Positions 46,904 to 56,618 of a stretch of DNA of 64,000 nucleotides are shown piece by piece (the stretch's first letter is position 1; every line of letters begins with the position of its first letter). This stretch comes from Bacteroidota bacterium (GTDB taxonomy: Bacteria > Bacteroidota > Bacteroidia > B-17B0 > Aurantibacillaceae): assembly GCA_005787585.1 (NCBI GenBank), contig SYAL01000037.1, forward strand, positions 1 to 64,000, read 5' to 3'. Below the pieces are notes generated by a model that saw only the letters and a list, made by a program, of their open reading frames with translations, was not told the DNA's origin and did no database searches. A program made the position numbers and the translations under genes.

Positions 46904-47247
46904 ATTTTGAATTCAAAATTATAAAAGAAAAAGATTTTGTTATAATTACTTTACACGGTAATTTAATGGACAAAAGTCAGGCAGAAACTTTAATTGAACG
47001 TGTAGACGAATTAGTTAAAAATAGTTGCTGTAAGTGGGCTATTGATCTTAAAGAATTAATTTATATGAATAGTAGTGGTTTAAACACTCTAATTCAATTA
47101 TTAACTAAAGCCAGAGTTGGTGGTGGTGAAGCCGTTTTATACAATATGAATAAAAAAATAAATGAATTAATTTTAATTACAAAATTAAATACTTTATTTA
47201 AGGTTTCTGAAAATAAACAAGAAGCTATTAATATGTTGGGTATTTAA
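46900..47247 (+). CDS. STAS-domain protein (anti-sigma-factor antagonist type)
   Basis: 115 residues forming a single STAS domain. FVIITLHGNLMDKSQ is strand 1-2, and DLKELIYMNSSGLNTLIQLL holds the serine of the SpoIIAA-type phosphorylation site. VLYNMNKKINELILITKLNTLF completes the fold. Antagonists of this kind are switched by phosphorylation and bind anti-sigma kinases; no kinase or sigma gene is nearby. Translationally coupled to the Fur-family gene, an unusual partnership. Converges with ribBA at 5 bp. Confidence 0.85.
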   Translation: MNFEFKIIKEKDFVIITLHGNLMDKSQAETLIERVDELVKNSCCKWAIDLKELIYMNSSGLNTLIQLLTKARVGGGEAVLYNMNKKINELILITKLNTLFKVSENKQEAINMLGI

Positions 47248-47252
47248 TTTTT

Positions 47253-48458
47253 TTAAATAGAATGGCCCATTTTATCAATCTTAGTTTGAATGTATTTTTT
47301 ATTAAATTGATTAGGGATGGTGGTAATAGATACGTTCTCGATAATTTCTAAACCATAACCAATTAAACCAGCTCTCTTTTTTGGATTATTTGTCATTAAT
47401 TTTATTTTTCGAACACCTAAATCTCTTAAAATTTGTGCGCCAACACCATAATCTCTTTCATCGGGTTTAAATCCTAATTCTATATTAGCCTCAACAGTAT
47501 CATATCCACTTTCTTGTAATTTATAAGCTTTTAATTTGTTTAAAAGCCCAATACCACGACCTTCTTGATTTAAATAAACAATTACCCCTTTACCTTCTTT
47601 TTCAATCATTTCCATAGATTTGTGAAGTTGGTCGCCGCAATCACATCGACAACTACCAAAAACATCACCAGTTAAACAAGACGAATGCATTCTCACTAAT
47701 ACAGCCTCATCTTTATCCCAATTCCCTTTAACTAATGCTAAATGTTCTTGACCATTGGTTTCAACTTTATAATCTATTAAATTAAAAGTTCCCCATTCGG
47801 TTGGCATTTCAACTTCTACCTGACGATTAACAATACTTTCTTTAGTAAGTCGATATGAAATTAAATCTTCAATACTAATAATTTTTAAATTAAATTTAGC
47901 CGCAATTTTCATTAATTCAGGCAATCTGGCCATTGTTCCGTCTTCATTTAAAATTTCAACCAAAACTCCGCAAGGTTCAAACCCTGCTAATATCGAAATA
48001 TCAACCGTTGCTTCGGTATGGCCAGTACGGCGCAGAACACCACCTGGTTTTGATTTTAAAGGAAATATGTGACCAGGTCTACCAAAATCACTTGCTATTA
48101 TATTTTGATCAATTAATGCTTTAATTGTTTTGGATCTGTCTGAGGCAGATATTCCTGTTGTACAGCCAAATCCAAGTAAATCTATTGATACGGTAAATGG
48201 CGTTTCGTGAAGCGATGTGTTTGAAGGCACCATCATATCTAGTTTTAATTCTTGAGCCTTTTCTTCTGTAAGAGGGGCGCAAATTAAACCGCGCCCATGT
48301 GTGGCCATAAAGTTAATAACTTCTGGCGTTGCATTTCTTGCTGCAGTAATAAAATCTCCTTCATTTTCACGATCCTCATTGTCTACAACTATAATAACTT
48401 TACCAGCTCGAATATCCTCCAAGGCATCTTCAATGGTGTTTAATTTGATTTCATTCAT
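47253..48458 (-). CDS. ribBA: Bifunctional 3,4-dihydroxy-2-butanone-4-phosphate synthase / GTP cyclohydrolase II
   Basis: 401 residues. RibB half (about 1-205): [24 protein letters not shown] and [11 protein letters not shown]. RibA half (about 207-401): [20 protein letters not shown] with the zinc cysteines, and [18 protein letters not shown]. Both active sites look intact, so the protein should supply both branches of riboflavin synthesis. Stands alone, head to head with the Nudix gene. A TAAATTTG box lies 11 bases before the ATG. Confidence 0.96.
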   Translation of the reverse strand: MNEIKLNTIEDALEDIRAGKVIIVVDNEDRENEGDFITAARNATPEVINFMATHGRGLICAPLTEEKAQELKLDMMVPSNTSLHETPFTVSIDLLGFGCTTGISASDRSKTIKALIDQNIIASDFGRPGHIFPLKSKPGGVLRRTGHTEATVDISILAGFEPCGVLVEILNEDGTMARLPELMKIAAKFNLKIISIEDLISYRLTKESIVNRQVEVEMPTEWGTFNLIDYKVETNGQEHLALVKGNWDKDEAVLVRMHSSCLTGDVFGSCRCDCGDQLHKSMEMIEKEGKGVIVYLNQEGRGIGLLNKLKAYKLQESGYDTVEANIELGFKPDERDYGVGAQILRDLGVRKIKLMTNNPKKRAGLIGYGLEIIENVSITTIPNQFNKKYIQTKIDKMGHSI

Positions 48459-48468
48459 AATAATGCCA

Positions 48469-48476
48469 CAAATTTA
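48469..48476 (-). promoter_or_regulatory. -7 promoter element of ribBA
   Basis: The minus strand reads TAAATTTG, matching TAnnTTTG, 10 bases upstream of the start codon. No TTG is found at the -33 position. I see no FMN riboswitch fold; the 38-bp gap to the divergent gene is too short for one. Confidence 0.5.
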
Positions 48477-48496
48477 CTTATTTTAAGCCTTTTATT

Positions 48497-49135
48497 TTGA
48501 AAGAATTGATAAATAAACTTAAATCTGCATTGTTAAAACCATTACCAGGTATTCAAACTCATTATGAAATGGCTCCTTTGTTAAGACAAAGATTGGATAT
48601 TCAATCTTTACAGCCTCAAAATTTTATTAAAAGTGCCGTTATGATTTTACTTTGTAAGGATAAAAATAATGAATGGTTTATTCCCCTTACTCAACGATTT
48701 AAATATAATGGTCATCACAGTGCTCAAATTTCCTTACCTGGAGGGAAGTATGAATCTTCCGATGGATCTACACAAATTACAGCCTTACGTGAATGTAATG
48801 AAGAAATAGGGAAAATTGAAACTATTTTAGTTTTAGGTAGGTTAACAAATGTTTTTATTCCTATTAGTGGATACATGGTACATCCTTACATAGCGGTCTG
48901 TAATGAAGTAAATCCAAAGTTTAATATTGATACAAAAGAAGTTAAATCAATAATAAAACTGACTTTAACAGAGCTATTAGATGATAATATTGTTATGAAT
49001 GGAATTTTAAATAATGGTCCAGGTAATAAAATAGAAGCCCCTTATTTTAAATTTAAAAAACATAAAATATGGGGTGCAACTGCGATGATTTTAAACGAAT
49101 TAAAGGTTATTTTAAAAATTGAAAAAGTATTATAA
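48497..49135 (+). CDS. Nudix hydrolase, CoA-pyrophosphohydrolase type
   Basis: 212 residues from a TTG start; the next in-frame ATG is 24 codons in and would remove the conserved LPGIQTHYEMAP segment, so a non-ATG start is likely (TTG at 48497 or 48506). HHSAQISLPGGKYESSD, just ahead of the Nudix box, is the UPF0035 signature of CoA pyrophosphatases, and the catalytic core RECNEEIG is intact. It would cleave CoA or oxidised CoA to 4'-phosphopantetheine and 3',5'-ADP. The 3' end overlaps the convergent small membrane gene by 6 bp. Confidence 0.85.
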   Translation: MKELINKLKSALLKPLPGIQTHYEMAPLLRQRLDIQSLQPQNFIKSAVMILLCKDKNNEWFIPLTQRFKYNGHHSAQISLPGGKYESSDGSTQITALRECNEEIGKIETILVLGRLTNVFIPISGYMVHPYIAVCNEVNPKFNIDTKEVKSIIKLTLTELLDDNIVMNGILNNGPGNKIEAPYFKFKKHKIWGATAMILNELKVILKIEKVL

Positions 49136-49321
49136 AAATTTTCTAATTTTAACAATAATAAATTGAATAACTAAAAATAATATTAATGCAATTAAAATTT
49201 TATAACTTTTTTTAAAATGTATTTGTGAAATACTTTTTTCTTTTTTGTAACTCCAAACCATAGCAATTACAAAAGTTACTAAAAAAATAGACACAAAAAT
49301 TATTCTGCCAGTAGTAAACAT
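49130..49321 (-). CDS. Small conserved two-helix membrane protein
   Basis: 63 residues: MFTTGRIIFVSIFLVTFVIAM forms the first helix, a basic loop follows (YKKEKSISQIHFKKSYK), and a second helix (LIALILFLVIQFIIVK) ends the protein. I recall very similar short proteins in many Flavobacteria, so it is probably real. No function known. The minus strand carries TATATTTG at 49333-49326, 4 bases before the ATG, a supportive promoter. Overlaps the convergent Nudix gene by 6 bp. Confidence 0.7.
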   Translation of the reverse strand: MFTTGRIIFVSIFLVTFVIAMVWSYKKEKSISQIHFKKSYKILIALILFLVIQFIIVKIRKFL

Positions 49322-49384
49322 TTTGCAAATATAATGGATTTATTAATAATTAATTATTATTAATATTTATGTTTAATTAAAATT

Positions 49385-49392
49385 TAATTTTG
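49385..49392 (+). promoter_or_regulatory. -7 promoter element of the WG-repeat gene
   Basis: TAATTTTG matches TAnnTTTG. The TTG at 49390 belongs to this box, so the ATG at 49396 is the better start, with a leader of only a few bases. Confidence 0.45.
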
Positions 49393-49395
49393 AAC

Positions 49396-51477
49396 ATGTT
49401 TAAAAATTATTTTTTTTATTTTTTACTTTTATCAATATCTCCCAAAATAAAGGCATCTAAAATCGAGAAAGGATTTGAGGCACTTCGTATTTTTAATTAT
49501 TTTGAAGCAAAACAACTTTTTTATAAAATTAATCAATCAACTTTAAATCCATATTCAACTTATGGTTTATCACTTGTGTTTTACAAAAATAATAATCCTT
49601 TTTATAATTTAGACAGCGCTGCAAAATATGCTTATATAAGCTATCAGGCATTTAAAAATCAACCTATTAAAAAAAGGTATTCAAATTTTGAAATAAGTGA
49701 TATTACAATTTCTGATTTAATCGATTCAATTAACTTCAAACAATTTCAAATAACTAAGAGTTTAAGTACAATAAATGATTATAATATTTTTTTAAAAACA
49801 TATTATTTAGCTGATAAAAACCTACAAAAAAGAGTTATATTTTTGAGAGATGAATTGGAATTTAATAGTATTTTAAATATAAATAAAAGTGATACAACAT
49901 CAGATTTTTTATTATTACATCCTCAAAGTAGTTTTTATAATGATGCTTATTTATTAAGAGATAGACAATTATTTGATGAAGTAACTCTTAATAAAACCGA
50001 AAAAGAATATATCGAGTTTTTAAAAAAGTATCCAAAAAATACAATGATTAACAAAGCTTATCAGAAAATATTTGAAATTTATAAAAATGAAAATAATTTA
50101 ATAGGGTTAAATTTTTTTATTGTAAATTATCCAAATGCACCTCAATTTTTTGAGGCATGGAAATTATTATTTTTTTTATCAGTTAAATCGTTCAATGATT
50201 CCACACTAAATTCATTTTTAATTAATCATCCCAATTTCCCATTTAAAAGTACAATTTTAAAAGAAATAGAATTAAATAGTAAAAACTTATTTCCCGTATT
50301 TGATGGGGATTATTTTGGTTTCGTAAATGAAAATGGAGCAAATGTCATTCCTGCAAAATTTGAATCTGCATCAGAATTTAGAGATGGTTTATCTGTAGTT
50401 TCTAAAAATGATTCTGTTTATTTTATTAATAAAGATAATATAAACGTATTCGATAAATATTTTGAAGAAGCATACCTATTTATTCAGGGTATTGCACCCG
50501 TAAAAAATAATTCAAAATGGTATTTTATAAATCGACATGGACAAGTAGTTTCAAAATATTACGATGAAATTAACGAATTATGTAACGATGTTTATGTTTT
50601 TAAAATTGATGAAAAATATGGTGTATTAGACTATTATGGCGAGCAAATGATAGAGCCAAAGTTCGAAAAATTAGGTAATTTTAAAAACGATATGGCTTAT
50701 TTTATTGAAAATGGAAATTATGGATTTATTTCTAAACATGGATTTTTATTTAAAGCCTCATTTCAATGGATTTCAGATTTTAATAATGATAAAATGGCTA
50801 TTTTTAAACTTAATAATAAATTTGGAATTATTAATTCATTCGGCAAAATAATATTAGAGCCATTGTTTGACCAAATTATTCAAACAAACTACTCGGTAAA
50901 TATAATTTTAAAAGATAATAATTATGGTTTTTTTAGTTCAGATTCATGTTTTTTATCTACAGTTGATTTTAATTTTTTAAAAGACAAATCAAGTGATTTT
51001 TACACTAATGGCAAATTATTTAAATTTTTGAAAAAAGACGAACAAGCTTTGGTAAATGAAAATGGTTTTTTTCTAATAAATTTTGGTATGTACAATGAAG
51101 TTTCTTTTCCATCAAATGAAATGATTCGAGTAAAGAAAAAAAATCAATACGGATACTTAGATACTAAATTTAAAATTAGTATACCGTTAAAATATGATCA
51201 AGCAGCTGATTTTATAGATAGCATTGCATTGGTAAAAACAAAAGAAGACTATTTGATGATAAATATTTTCGGAAAAACTGTTTTTTCTTCTTCAAGTCTT
51301 ATTAAAAAAATTTCAAAACATTATTATGTAAATACAAACAGCGAGGGTTTATTCCAAATTATTAATAATTTAGGCCAAATCCTTTTTAAGGATATAAAAA
51401 CAATTCATAAAATCAATAATCAATTATTTTTTTTAATGGCTAAGGCAAACGAAATCAAACCACTTAAAGATTGGTAA
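49396..51477 (+). CDS. WG-repeat protein
   Basis: 693 residues. Signal peptide (LLLSISPKIKAS) followed by a helical, TPR-like N-terminal part (about 20-290; EKGFEALRIFNYFEAKQLF, FLKKYPKNTMINKAYQKIFEIY). From about 300 on come WG-type repeats of some 45-50 residues: YFGFVNENGANVIPAKFE, WYFINRHGQVVSKYYDEI, KYGVLDYYGEQMIEPKFE, NYGFISKHG, KFGIINSFGKIILEPLFD and YGYLDTKFKISIPLKYD. The role is unknown; WG repeats form beta-rich binding surfaces. Probably periplasmic. Start set at 49396 for the reason given under its promoter. Confidence 0.8.
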   Translation: MFKNYFFYFLLLSISPKIKASKIEKGFEALRIFNYFEAKQLFYKINQSTLNPYSTYGLSLVFYKNNNPFYNLDSAAKYAYISYQAFKNQPIKKRYSNFEISDITISDLIDSINFKQFQITKSLSTINDYNIFLKTYYLADKNLQKRVIFLRDELEFNSILNINKSDTTSDFLLLHPQSSFYNDAYLLRDRQLFDEVTLNKTEKEYIEFLKKYPKNTMINKAYQKIFEIYKNENNLIGLNFFIVNYPNAPQFFEAWKLLFFLSVKSFNDSTLNSFLINHPNFPFKSTILKEIELNSKNLFPVFDGDYFGFVNENGANVIPAKFESASEFRDGLSVVSKNDSVYFINKDNINVFDKYFEEAYLFIQGIAPVKNNSKWYFINRHGQVVSKYYDEINELCNDVYVFKIDEKYGVLDYYGEQMIEPKFEKLGNFKNDMAYFIENGNYGFISKHGFLFKASFQWISDFNNDKMAIFKLNNKFGIINSFGKIILEPLFDQIIQTNYSVNIILKDNNYGFFSSDSCFLSTVDFNFLKDKSSDFYTNGKLFKFLKKDEQALVNENGFFLINFGMYNEVSFPSNEMIRVKKKNQYGYLDTKFKISIPLKYDQAADFIDSIALVKTKEDYLMINIFGKTVFSSSSLIKKISKHYYVNTNSEGLFQIINNLGQILFKDIKTIHKINNQLFFLMAKANEIKPLKDW

Positions 51478-51544
51478 TTCTTCCATGATTAATCTCTAAT
51501 TTTTAAAAACATTTTGTTAAATTTGTATTTAAATTTTATATACT

Positions 51545-52618
51545 ATGTTTAAAGTTCATAATTTTAGCGCAGGCCCCGGAATATTACCGGCCGATGTTTT
51601 AAAACAAGCTTCGAATGCATGTGTAAATTTCGAGAACTTAAATTTATCTTTATTAGAAATTTCGCATCGTAGTAAAAATTACGAAAATGTAATGGATGAA
51701 GCCCGATCGATAATTAAAGATCTTTTTGAGGTTGGAGAAGATTATGAAGTAATTTATTTAGGAGGTGGCGCCAGTTTACAATTTGCTATGGTGCCATATA
51801 ATTTATTAAGCGAAAACGGAACTGCTGCATATTTAAATACCGGCGTTTGGTCAACCAAAGCTATTAAAGAGGCAAAAATTATTGGCAATACTAATGTTAT
51901 TGCTAGCTCAGAGGATAAAAATTTTAATTACATACCAAAGGATTATTCTATTCCCAGCGATGCCGACTACTTACACATCACTAGTAATAATACAATTTTT
52001 GGAACACAAATAAAAAAATTCCCTAAATCTCCGATTCCTCTAGTCTGCGATATGAGTTCAGACATTTTTAGTAGAAGTATTAATGCAAATGATTTTACTC
52101 TTATTTATGCTGGTGCTCAAAAAAATATGGGACCAGCTGGGTGTACAATGGTTATGGTAAAAAAAGAGGCATTAGGGAAAACAGGACGTAAAATGTTATC
52201 CATGTTGGATTATCAAGTTCATATTAAAGGCGGTTCTATGTATAATACACCTCCTGTTTTTCCAATTTATGTAACTCTATTAACTTTAAAATGGTTAAAA
52301 CAAAATGGAGGTATTTCATGGATTGAAAAAATAAATCAACAAAAATCAAACGTATTATATAATGAAATCGACAGAAATTCATTATTTCATGGGACTACTT
52401 CTACAGATGATCGCAGCCAAATGAATGTTTGTTTTTTGTTAAATAAACCTGAATTAGAAGTTGAATTTGATAAGCTATGGAAAGATGCAAATATAAGTGG
52501 TATTAAAGGTCATCGAGATGTTGGAGGATACAGGGCCTCTTTATATAATGCTTTGCCAATAGAAAGTGTAAATGTACTGGTAGAAGTGATGAAATATTTT
52601 GAAAATAAATTTACTTAA
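51545..52618 (+). CDS. serC: Phosphoserine aminotransferase
   Basis: 357 residues. VHNFSAGPGILP is the SerC start, GGGASLQFAMVPYNLL binds PLP phosphate, and the PLP lysine is K193 in YAGAQKNMGPAG. HRDVGGYRASLYNALP near the C-terminus is also characteristic. Converts 3-phosphohydroxypyruvate to phosphoserine. serA is not adjacent here. A TAAATTTG box lies at 51518-51525, 19 bases before the ATG. Confidence 0.96.
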   Translation: MFKVHNFSAGPGILPADVLKQASNACVNFENLNLSLLEISHRSKNYENVMDEARSIIKDLFEVGEDYEVIYLGGGASLQFAMVPYNLLSENGTAAYLNTGVWSTKAIKEAKIIGNTNVIASSEDKNFNYIPKDYSIPSDADYLHITSNNTIFGTQIKKFPKSPIPLVCDMSSDIFSRSINANDFTLIYAGAQKNMGPAGCTMVMVKKEALGKTGRKMLSMLDYQVHIKGGSMYNTPPVFPIYVTLLTLKWLKQNGGISWIEKINQQKSNVLYNEIDRNSLFHGTTSTDDRSQMNVCFLLNKPELEVEFDKLWKDANISGIKGHRDVGGYRASLYNALPIESVNVLVEVMKYFENKFT

Positions 52619-52627
52619 TTTATTAAT

Positions 52628-53407
52628 TTAAATATAAAACATATAAGATATAAAAAATATTAATACTAATAATAAGTAAAAAGTTACTGTTGCTATTCCT
52701 ATTTTTTTACCTTCTTTAGCCATTCGTTCTCCCTTGTATAAATTAGATTTTTCTTTTATTTCTTTTATCGCTTTGTTTCCAAATATTATGGCCAATATTC
52801 CACCAATAATTATTAATGGATACACACCTAAAATCCCATAAATAAGCGAAAGTATGGCTGATGGATTTGTTTTTTTATCAATATCGTTAATTTTTTGGCT
52901 ATCCTGAACAATTTTGCCATTATAATATTCAACAGTTTTTTCTGTTTTAAACATTTCGCTGGTGCCATTTGAGTATTTTATCATAAATATCTTGTTTTGT
53001 TTATCAACAAAAGTTGGACCCTCTAAAAAGTTACATTTTTTATAACGTATTTCACTGGTATTAATTTCAATTACTTTAGCTTTAATTTCAGTACCATCTT
53101 TGTAAATAATCTCGTCACAAGAATCTGGAAATGCAAGACTATTTTTAACAGTTTTATTTATAATTATATTTATTTTATTATCTGCAAAAGTTGTTATATC
53201 TTTTTCAAAATTTATATTGTTAATTTTATTCTCATTTTTATAAACATTAAATTCTTTTTGCTTTTCATTTTTAGATACAGATAAATCAGTTTTATTTAAA
53301 CCTTTATTCCAACTAAAAAAATAGCCCGGTTGATATTTTCTTTTCTGAAGACTACAATTAAATAAAAGTAGTATTGGAAATAAATAGATGATTTTTTTTA
53401 TTTTCAT
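52628..53407 (-). CDS. Lipoprotein with C-terminal DUF4190-like membrane domain
   Basis: 259 residues from the ATG at 53407, directly before a lipoprotein signal (ILLLFNCSL); an upstream in-frame ATG at 53467 is unlikely because a TAAATTTG box (53433-53426) lies between them. The cysteine is followed by LQKRKYQPGYFFSWNK, a motif common after the lipid anchor in Bacteroidota. The middle (about 95-165; IYKDGTEIKAKVIEINTSEI) is beta-rich. The C-terminal part (about 180-259) has two helices with SLIYGILGVYPLIIIGGILAIIFG, as in DUF4190. Function unknown. Having both a lipid anchor and membrane helices is odd. Confidence 0.65.
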   Translation of the reverse strand: MKIKKIIYLFPILLLFNCSLQKRKYQPGYFFSWNKGLNKTDLSVSKNEKQKEFNVYKNENKINNINFEKDITTFADNKINIIINKTVKNSLAFPDSCDEIIYKDGTEIKAKVIEINTSEIRYKKCNFLEGPTFVDKQNKIFMIKYSNGTSEMFKTEKTVEYYNGKIVQDSQKINDIDKKTNPSAILSLIYGILGVYPLIIIGGILAIIFGNKAIKEIKEKSNLYKGERMAKEGKKIGIATVTFYLLLVLIFFISYMFYI

Positions 53408-53708
53408 AAAAATCAAATTAATTATCAAATTTAATGAATAATTTTTTTTTATGTTAGTATAAATCAATAATTATTAATTTTTAAATTGTAATAAATAATT
53501 ATTCCAACTATTTTTTAAAACCAATTATCTGTTTATTTAATAAATAAATTTATTTTATATTAAAATTTAGAAAATATAGTATTATTTTATTTGACTTAAT
53601 GTTTAAACTTTATTATCAATTCTATTTTGTTCGAAATTTTAAAAAAAAAATAATTAAAATAACTTAAATCAATTAATTTTACTGTTAAATTATAATATCA
53701 AACATTAC
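53408..53708. other. 301-bp divergent intergenic region
   Basis: Very AT-rich. It holds the minus-strand -7 box TAAATTTG (53433-53426) for the lipoprotein gene. For the rightward DUF502 gene I find no clear box. Long A/T tracts, no palindrome of note, no open frame likely to be a gene. Confidence 0.5.
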
Positions 53709-54281
53709 ATGAAAAAGTTTTTAGGATATTTTTTACAAGGCCTTATATTATTTATACCTTTAATTATTACATTTGTAATACTATTAAAATTATTTAATTT
53801 TTTTGCTGGCCTATTCTCTTTTTTGGGATTTAGTAATAATCCTTTCTTAAATACTTTATTAGGTTTTTCAGGTACACTTGCTTTTATAATACTTTTAGGG
53901 ATTTTAGCTTCTTCTTTTATTTTTATACGTGTATTTAATTACTTAGAAGACAAATTAGAACATGTACCTTTTGTAAGGCATATTTATTCTCCAATTAAAG
54001 ATTTTACTAACGCTTTTGTTGGTAATAAAAAGAGATTTGATAAGCCAGTTTTAGTTTTAACTAATCCTTTATCAAATATTCAAGAAATGGGATTTATAAC
54101 TCAAGAAGATTTAAAAGATATTGGAGAAATAGACAAAATTGCTGTCTATTTACCCCTTTCATATTCACTTTCTGGTAAACTAATCATTGTTCCCAAGGAA
54201 CATATTAAACTCATTAACATGGATCCATCTGAGTTCATGAAATTTATTGTAAGTGGAGGAGTTACTGATATTGATAAATAA
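53709..54281 (+). CDS. DUF502 family membrane protein
   Basis: 190 residues: two membrane helices (about 6-32; LQGLILFIPLIITFVILL, and about 50-75; TLAFIILLGILASSFIFI) and a soluble beta part with VPFVRHIYSPIKDFTNAF, KPVLVLTNPL and VYLPLSYSLSGKLIIVPKEHI, the DUF502 pattern. No biochemical role is established that I know of. Separated from the ABC ATPase gene by 35 bp on the same strand, which may mean joint transcription. Confidence 0.85.
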   Translation: MKKFLGYFLQGLILFIPLIITFVILLKLFNFFAGLFSFLGFSNNPFLNTLLGFSGTLAFIILLGILASSFIFIRVFNYLEDKLEHVPFVRHIYSPIKDFTNAFVGNKKRFDKPVLVLTNPLSNIQEMGFITQEDLKDIGEIDKIAVYLPLSYSLSGKLIIVPKEHIKLINMDPSEFMKFIVSGGVTDIDK

Positions 54282-54316
54282 TTTATTACAATTAATTATA
54301 GGTTAAATTTATTCTT

Positions 54317-55270
54317 ATGGCCGATATTCTTCAAATAAATAAAGTTTCAAAAAATTATAGCCGTTATGTGGCTTTAAACGATGTTTCAATAAATGTACCA
54401 GAAAAATCTATATTCGGTTTACTTGGCCCTAACGGTGCAGGTAAAACATCTCTAATTCGTATTATCAATCAAATAACTGGCCCCGATATTGGAGAGGTTT
54501 TGTATAAAGGAGAAAAATTAGGCACCAAACATATTGAGCAAATAGGTTATTTACCTGAAGAGCGAGGATTATATAAAAAGATGTCAGTAGTCGATCAGGT
54601 TTTATACCTTGCTCAATTAAAAGGTTTAAGTAAAGCTGAAGCAAGAAAAAGAATGCTTTATTGGTTCGAAAAATTTGAAATGCAAGATTGGTGGAAAAAG
54701 AAAATTGAGGAATTAAGTAAAGGTATGCAGCAAAAAGTCCAATTTATTGTTACCATCATACATAACCCTGAGTTAATTATTTTAGACGAACCTTTTAGCG
54801 GTTTCGACCCTATTAATACTCAATTAATAAAAGATGAAATTTTAGATCTAAAAAAAAATGGAGCTACTGTTATTTTTTCAACCCATAACATGGGTAGTGT
54901 AGAAGAATTGTGCGACTCTATTGCCTTAATTAATAAATCACAAAAAATATTAGATGGTACCGTAAAAAATATTCGTAATACCTTTCGATCTAATACTTTC
55001 AAAGTATCTTTTAAAGGTAGCATTATTGGTTTTACAAATGCTTTGTGGACAGGCGCTGAGATATTAATTAAACAAACCGAAGAAGATATTCATACTTTAA
55101 CTATCAAGTTATTAAATAATTATACTTCAAATCAACTATTAGAATCTGTTTTATCAAATCATCAAATAATATCCTTAAACGAAATAATTCCTAGTATGAA
55201 TGATATTTTTATTTTGAAAGTTAACCAAGGAAATGAGAGCAAAGTATTACAAAATAATGAGACTAAATAA
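54317..55270 (+). CDS. ABC transporter ATP-binding protein, NatA-like
   Basis: 317 residues. Walker A GPNGAGKT (37-44), signature LSKGMQQK (133-140), Walker B LIILDEP (153-159), H-loop STHNMGSVEE. A C-terminal domain of about 90 residues follows the core (SFKGSIIGFTNAL), as in the NatA/drug-exporter ATPases with a DUF4162-like tail. It energises the permease encoded 13 bp downstream. The substrate (Na+, drug, peptide or lipid) is unknown. Confidence 0.92.
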   Translation: MADILQINKVSKNYSRYVALNDVSINVPEKSIFGLLGPNGAGKTSLIRIINQITGPDIGEVLYKGEKLGTKHIEQIGYLPEERGLYKKMSVVDQVLYLAQLKGLSKAEARKRMLYWFEKFEMQDWWKKKIEELSKGMQQKVQFIVTIIHNPELIILDEPFSGFDPINTQLIKDEILDLKKNGATVIFSTHNMGSVEELCDSIALINKSQKILDGTVKNIRNTFRSNTFKVSFKGSIIGFTNALWTGAEILIKQTEEDIHTLTIKLLNNYTSNQLLESVLSNHQIISLNEIIPSMNDIFILKVNQGNESKVLQNNETK

Positions 55271-55283
55271 TATTATATATTAA

Positions 55284-56618
55284 ATGAAAAAAATTAGATT
55301 AATTATTGGTAGAGAAATAAAATCAAAGCTAAGAAACAAAACATTTTTAATAATGACTGTTTTGGCACCTTTATTAATTACCGGTTTTTTAGCGTTTATT
55401 ATTCAATTGTCTCAATCAGATAATACCAACCAACTGGTAATGGTAATTGATGATTCAAAATTATTTAAAGATAAATTAAAAGGCAATGATTATATCTCTT
55501 TATCATACTCTAATTTAAAACTAGAGGATGCAGTTGAACAATTTACTGATAAAGGATATTCTTGTTTGTTATGGATTTCTCCAAATATCATTCAAGGAGG
55601 CGCTGGTGCAACTAAATTATATTTTCGTAAAACTCCCGGCTTTGCTTTTCAAACTTTTATCAAAGATCAAATGGAGAAAATTATTTACGAAAATAAATTA
55701 AAATCTAATAATATCGATCCAAATATAATTTCTAATTCTAAACAAGTTGTAAAATTGATTCTTGAAAAAGTAAATGATAAAGGTAAGCCTGAGGAGCAAA
55801 GTAGTTTTGAAACCTTTGGGTTTTTAACTGGTGCTTTAATGTTCACATTCATTTTAATGTATGGAATGATGGTATTTAGAAGCGTGATGGAAGAAAAAAC
55901 AAATCGAATTGTTGAGGTTATTATTTCTTCGGTAAAGCCTTTTCAATTGATGTTAGGTAAAATTTTAGGGGTTGCCATTCTTGGTTTAATTCAGTTTGTG
56001 ATTATGGGAATAATTACTTTTAGTCTAACAACAGTTCTTTCAACTATTTTTTTAAAAGATATTTCAGGTCAGTTAAAAGCATTTAAACAACAGCAAGAAT
56101 TAGTTAAACTTCAGGGAAGTAATGCTAATTTTAGTCAGCTCGAAAAATTTGATGATAAATTAGAAGTTTTTGAATTGTTAGAAAAAATAAATAAAATTAA
56201 TTTTTTTGAAGTATTTATTTGTTTTATTCTTTATTTTTTAGGCGGATATTTGTTCTACAGTTCAATTATGGCTGCTATTGGTAGTGCAGTAGATTCTGAA
56301 TCTGATTCTCAACAATTTATTACACCTGTTACTTTACCATTAATGATTGGATATCTAATTTCAATGAAAACCATTTTAGACCCCGATTCTTCTTTGGTTT
56401 TTTGGGCTTCTGTAATACCTTTTACTTCTCCAATTGTTATGATGTCTAGAATAACAAATGGTGTGCCTTTATGGGAATTAATTTTTTCTCTAGCTTCTCT
56501 TTTTGCTTCTTTTTTTGTTACAACTTGGCTAGCCGCAAAAATTTATCGTACAGGAATTTTAATGTATGGAAAAAAAACAACCTGGAAAGAGATTGCTAAA
56601 TGGCTATTTTATAAATAA
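55284..56618 (+). CDS. ABC transporter permease, NatB-like (ABC-2 type)
   Basis: 444 residues: one N-terminal helix (about 20-42; TFLIMTVLAPLLITGFLAF), a large extracytoplasmic domain (about 45-180), then five helices from about 180 on, including FGFLTGALMFTFILMYGMMV, ILGVAILGLIQFVIMGIITF and FEVFICFILYFLGGYLFYSS. VMEEKTNRIVEVIISSVKPFQLMLGKI is the conserved ABC-2/NatB motif. Pairs with the preceding ATPase. Inner-membrane exporter; the substrate is not predictable. Confidence 0.9.
   Translation: MKKIRLIIGREIKSKLRNKTFLIMTVLAPLLITGFLAFIIQLSQSDNTNQLVMVIDDSKLFKDKLKGNDYISLSYSNLKLEDAVEQFTDKGYSCLLWISPNIIQGGAGATKLYFRKTPGFAFQTFIKDQMEKIIYENKLKSNNIDPNIISNSKQVVKLILEKVNDKGKPEEQSSFETFGFLTGALMFTFILMYGMMVFRSVMEEKTNRIVEVIISSVKPFQLMLGKILGVAILGLIQFVIMGIITFSLTTVLSTIFLKDISGQLKAFKQQQELVKLQGSNANFSQLEKFDDKLEVFELLEKINKINFFEVFICFILYFLGGYLFYSSIMAAIGSAVDSESDSQQFITPVTLPLMIGYLISMKTILDPDSSLVFWASVIPFTSPIVMMSRITNGVPLWELIFSLASLFASFFVTTWLAAKIYRTGILMYGKKTTWKEIAKWLFYK

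Noticed and set aside
48459-48496. FMN riboswitch before ribBA
   Set aside because: The whole gap is 38 bp and a promoter box is only 10 bases before the ATG, leaving no room for an aptamer.
53408-53467. Upstream ATG for the DUF4190-like lipoprotein
   Set aside because: A TAAATTTG promoter box lies between the two ATGs and the lipoprotein signal begins directly at 53407.
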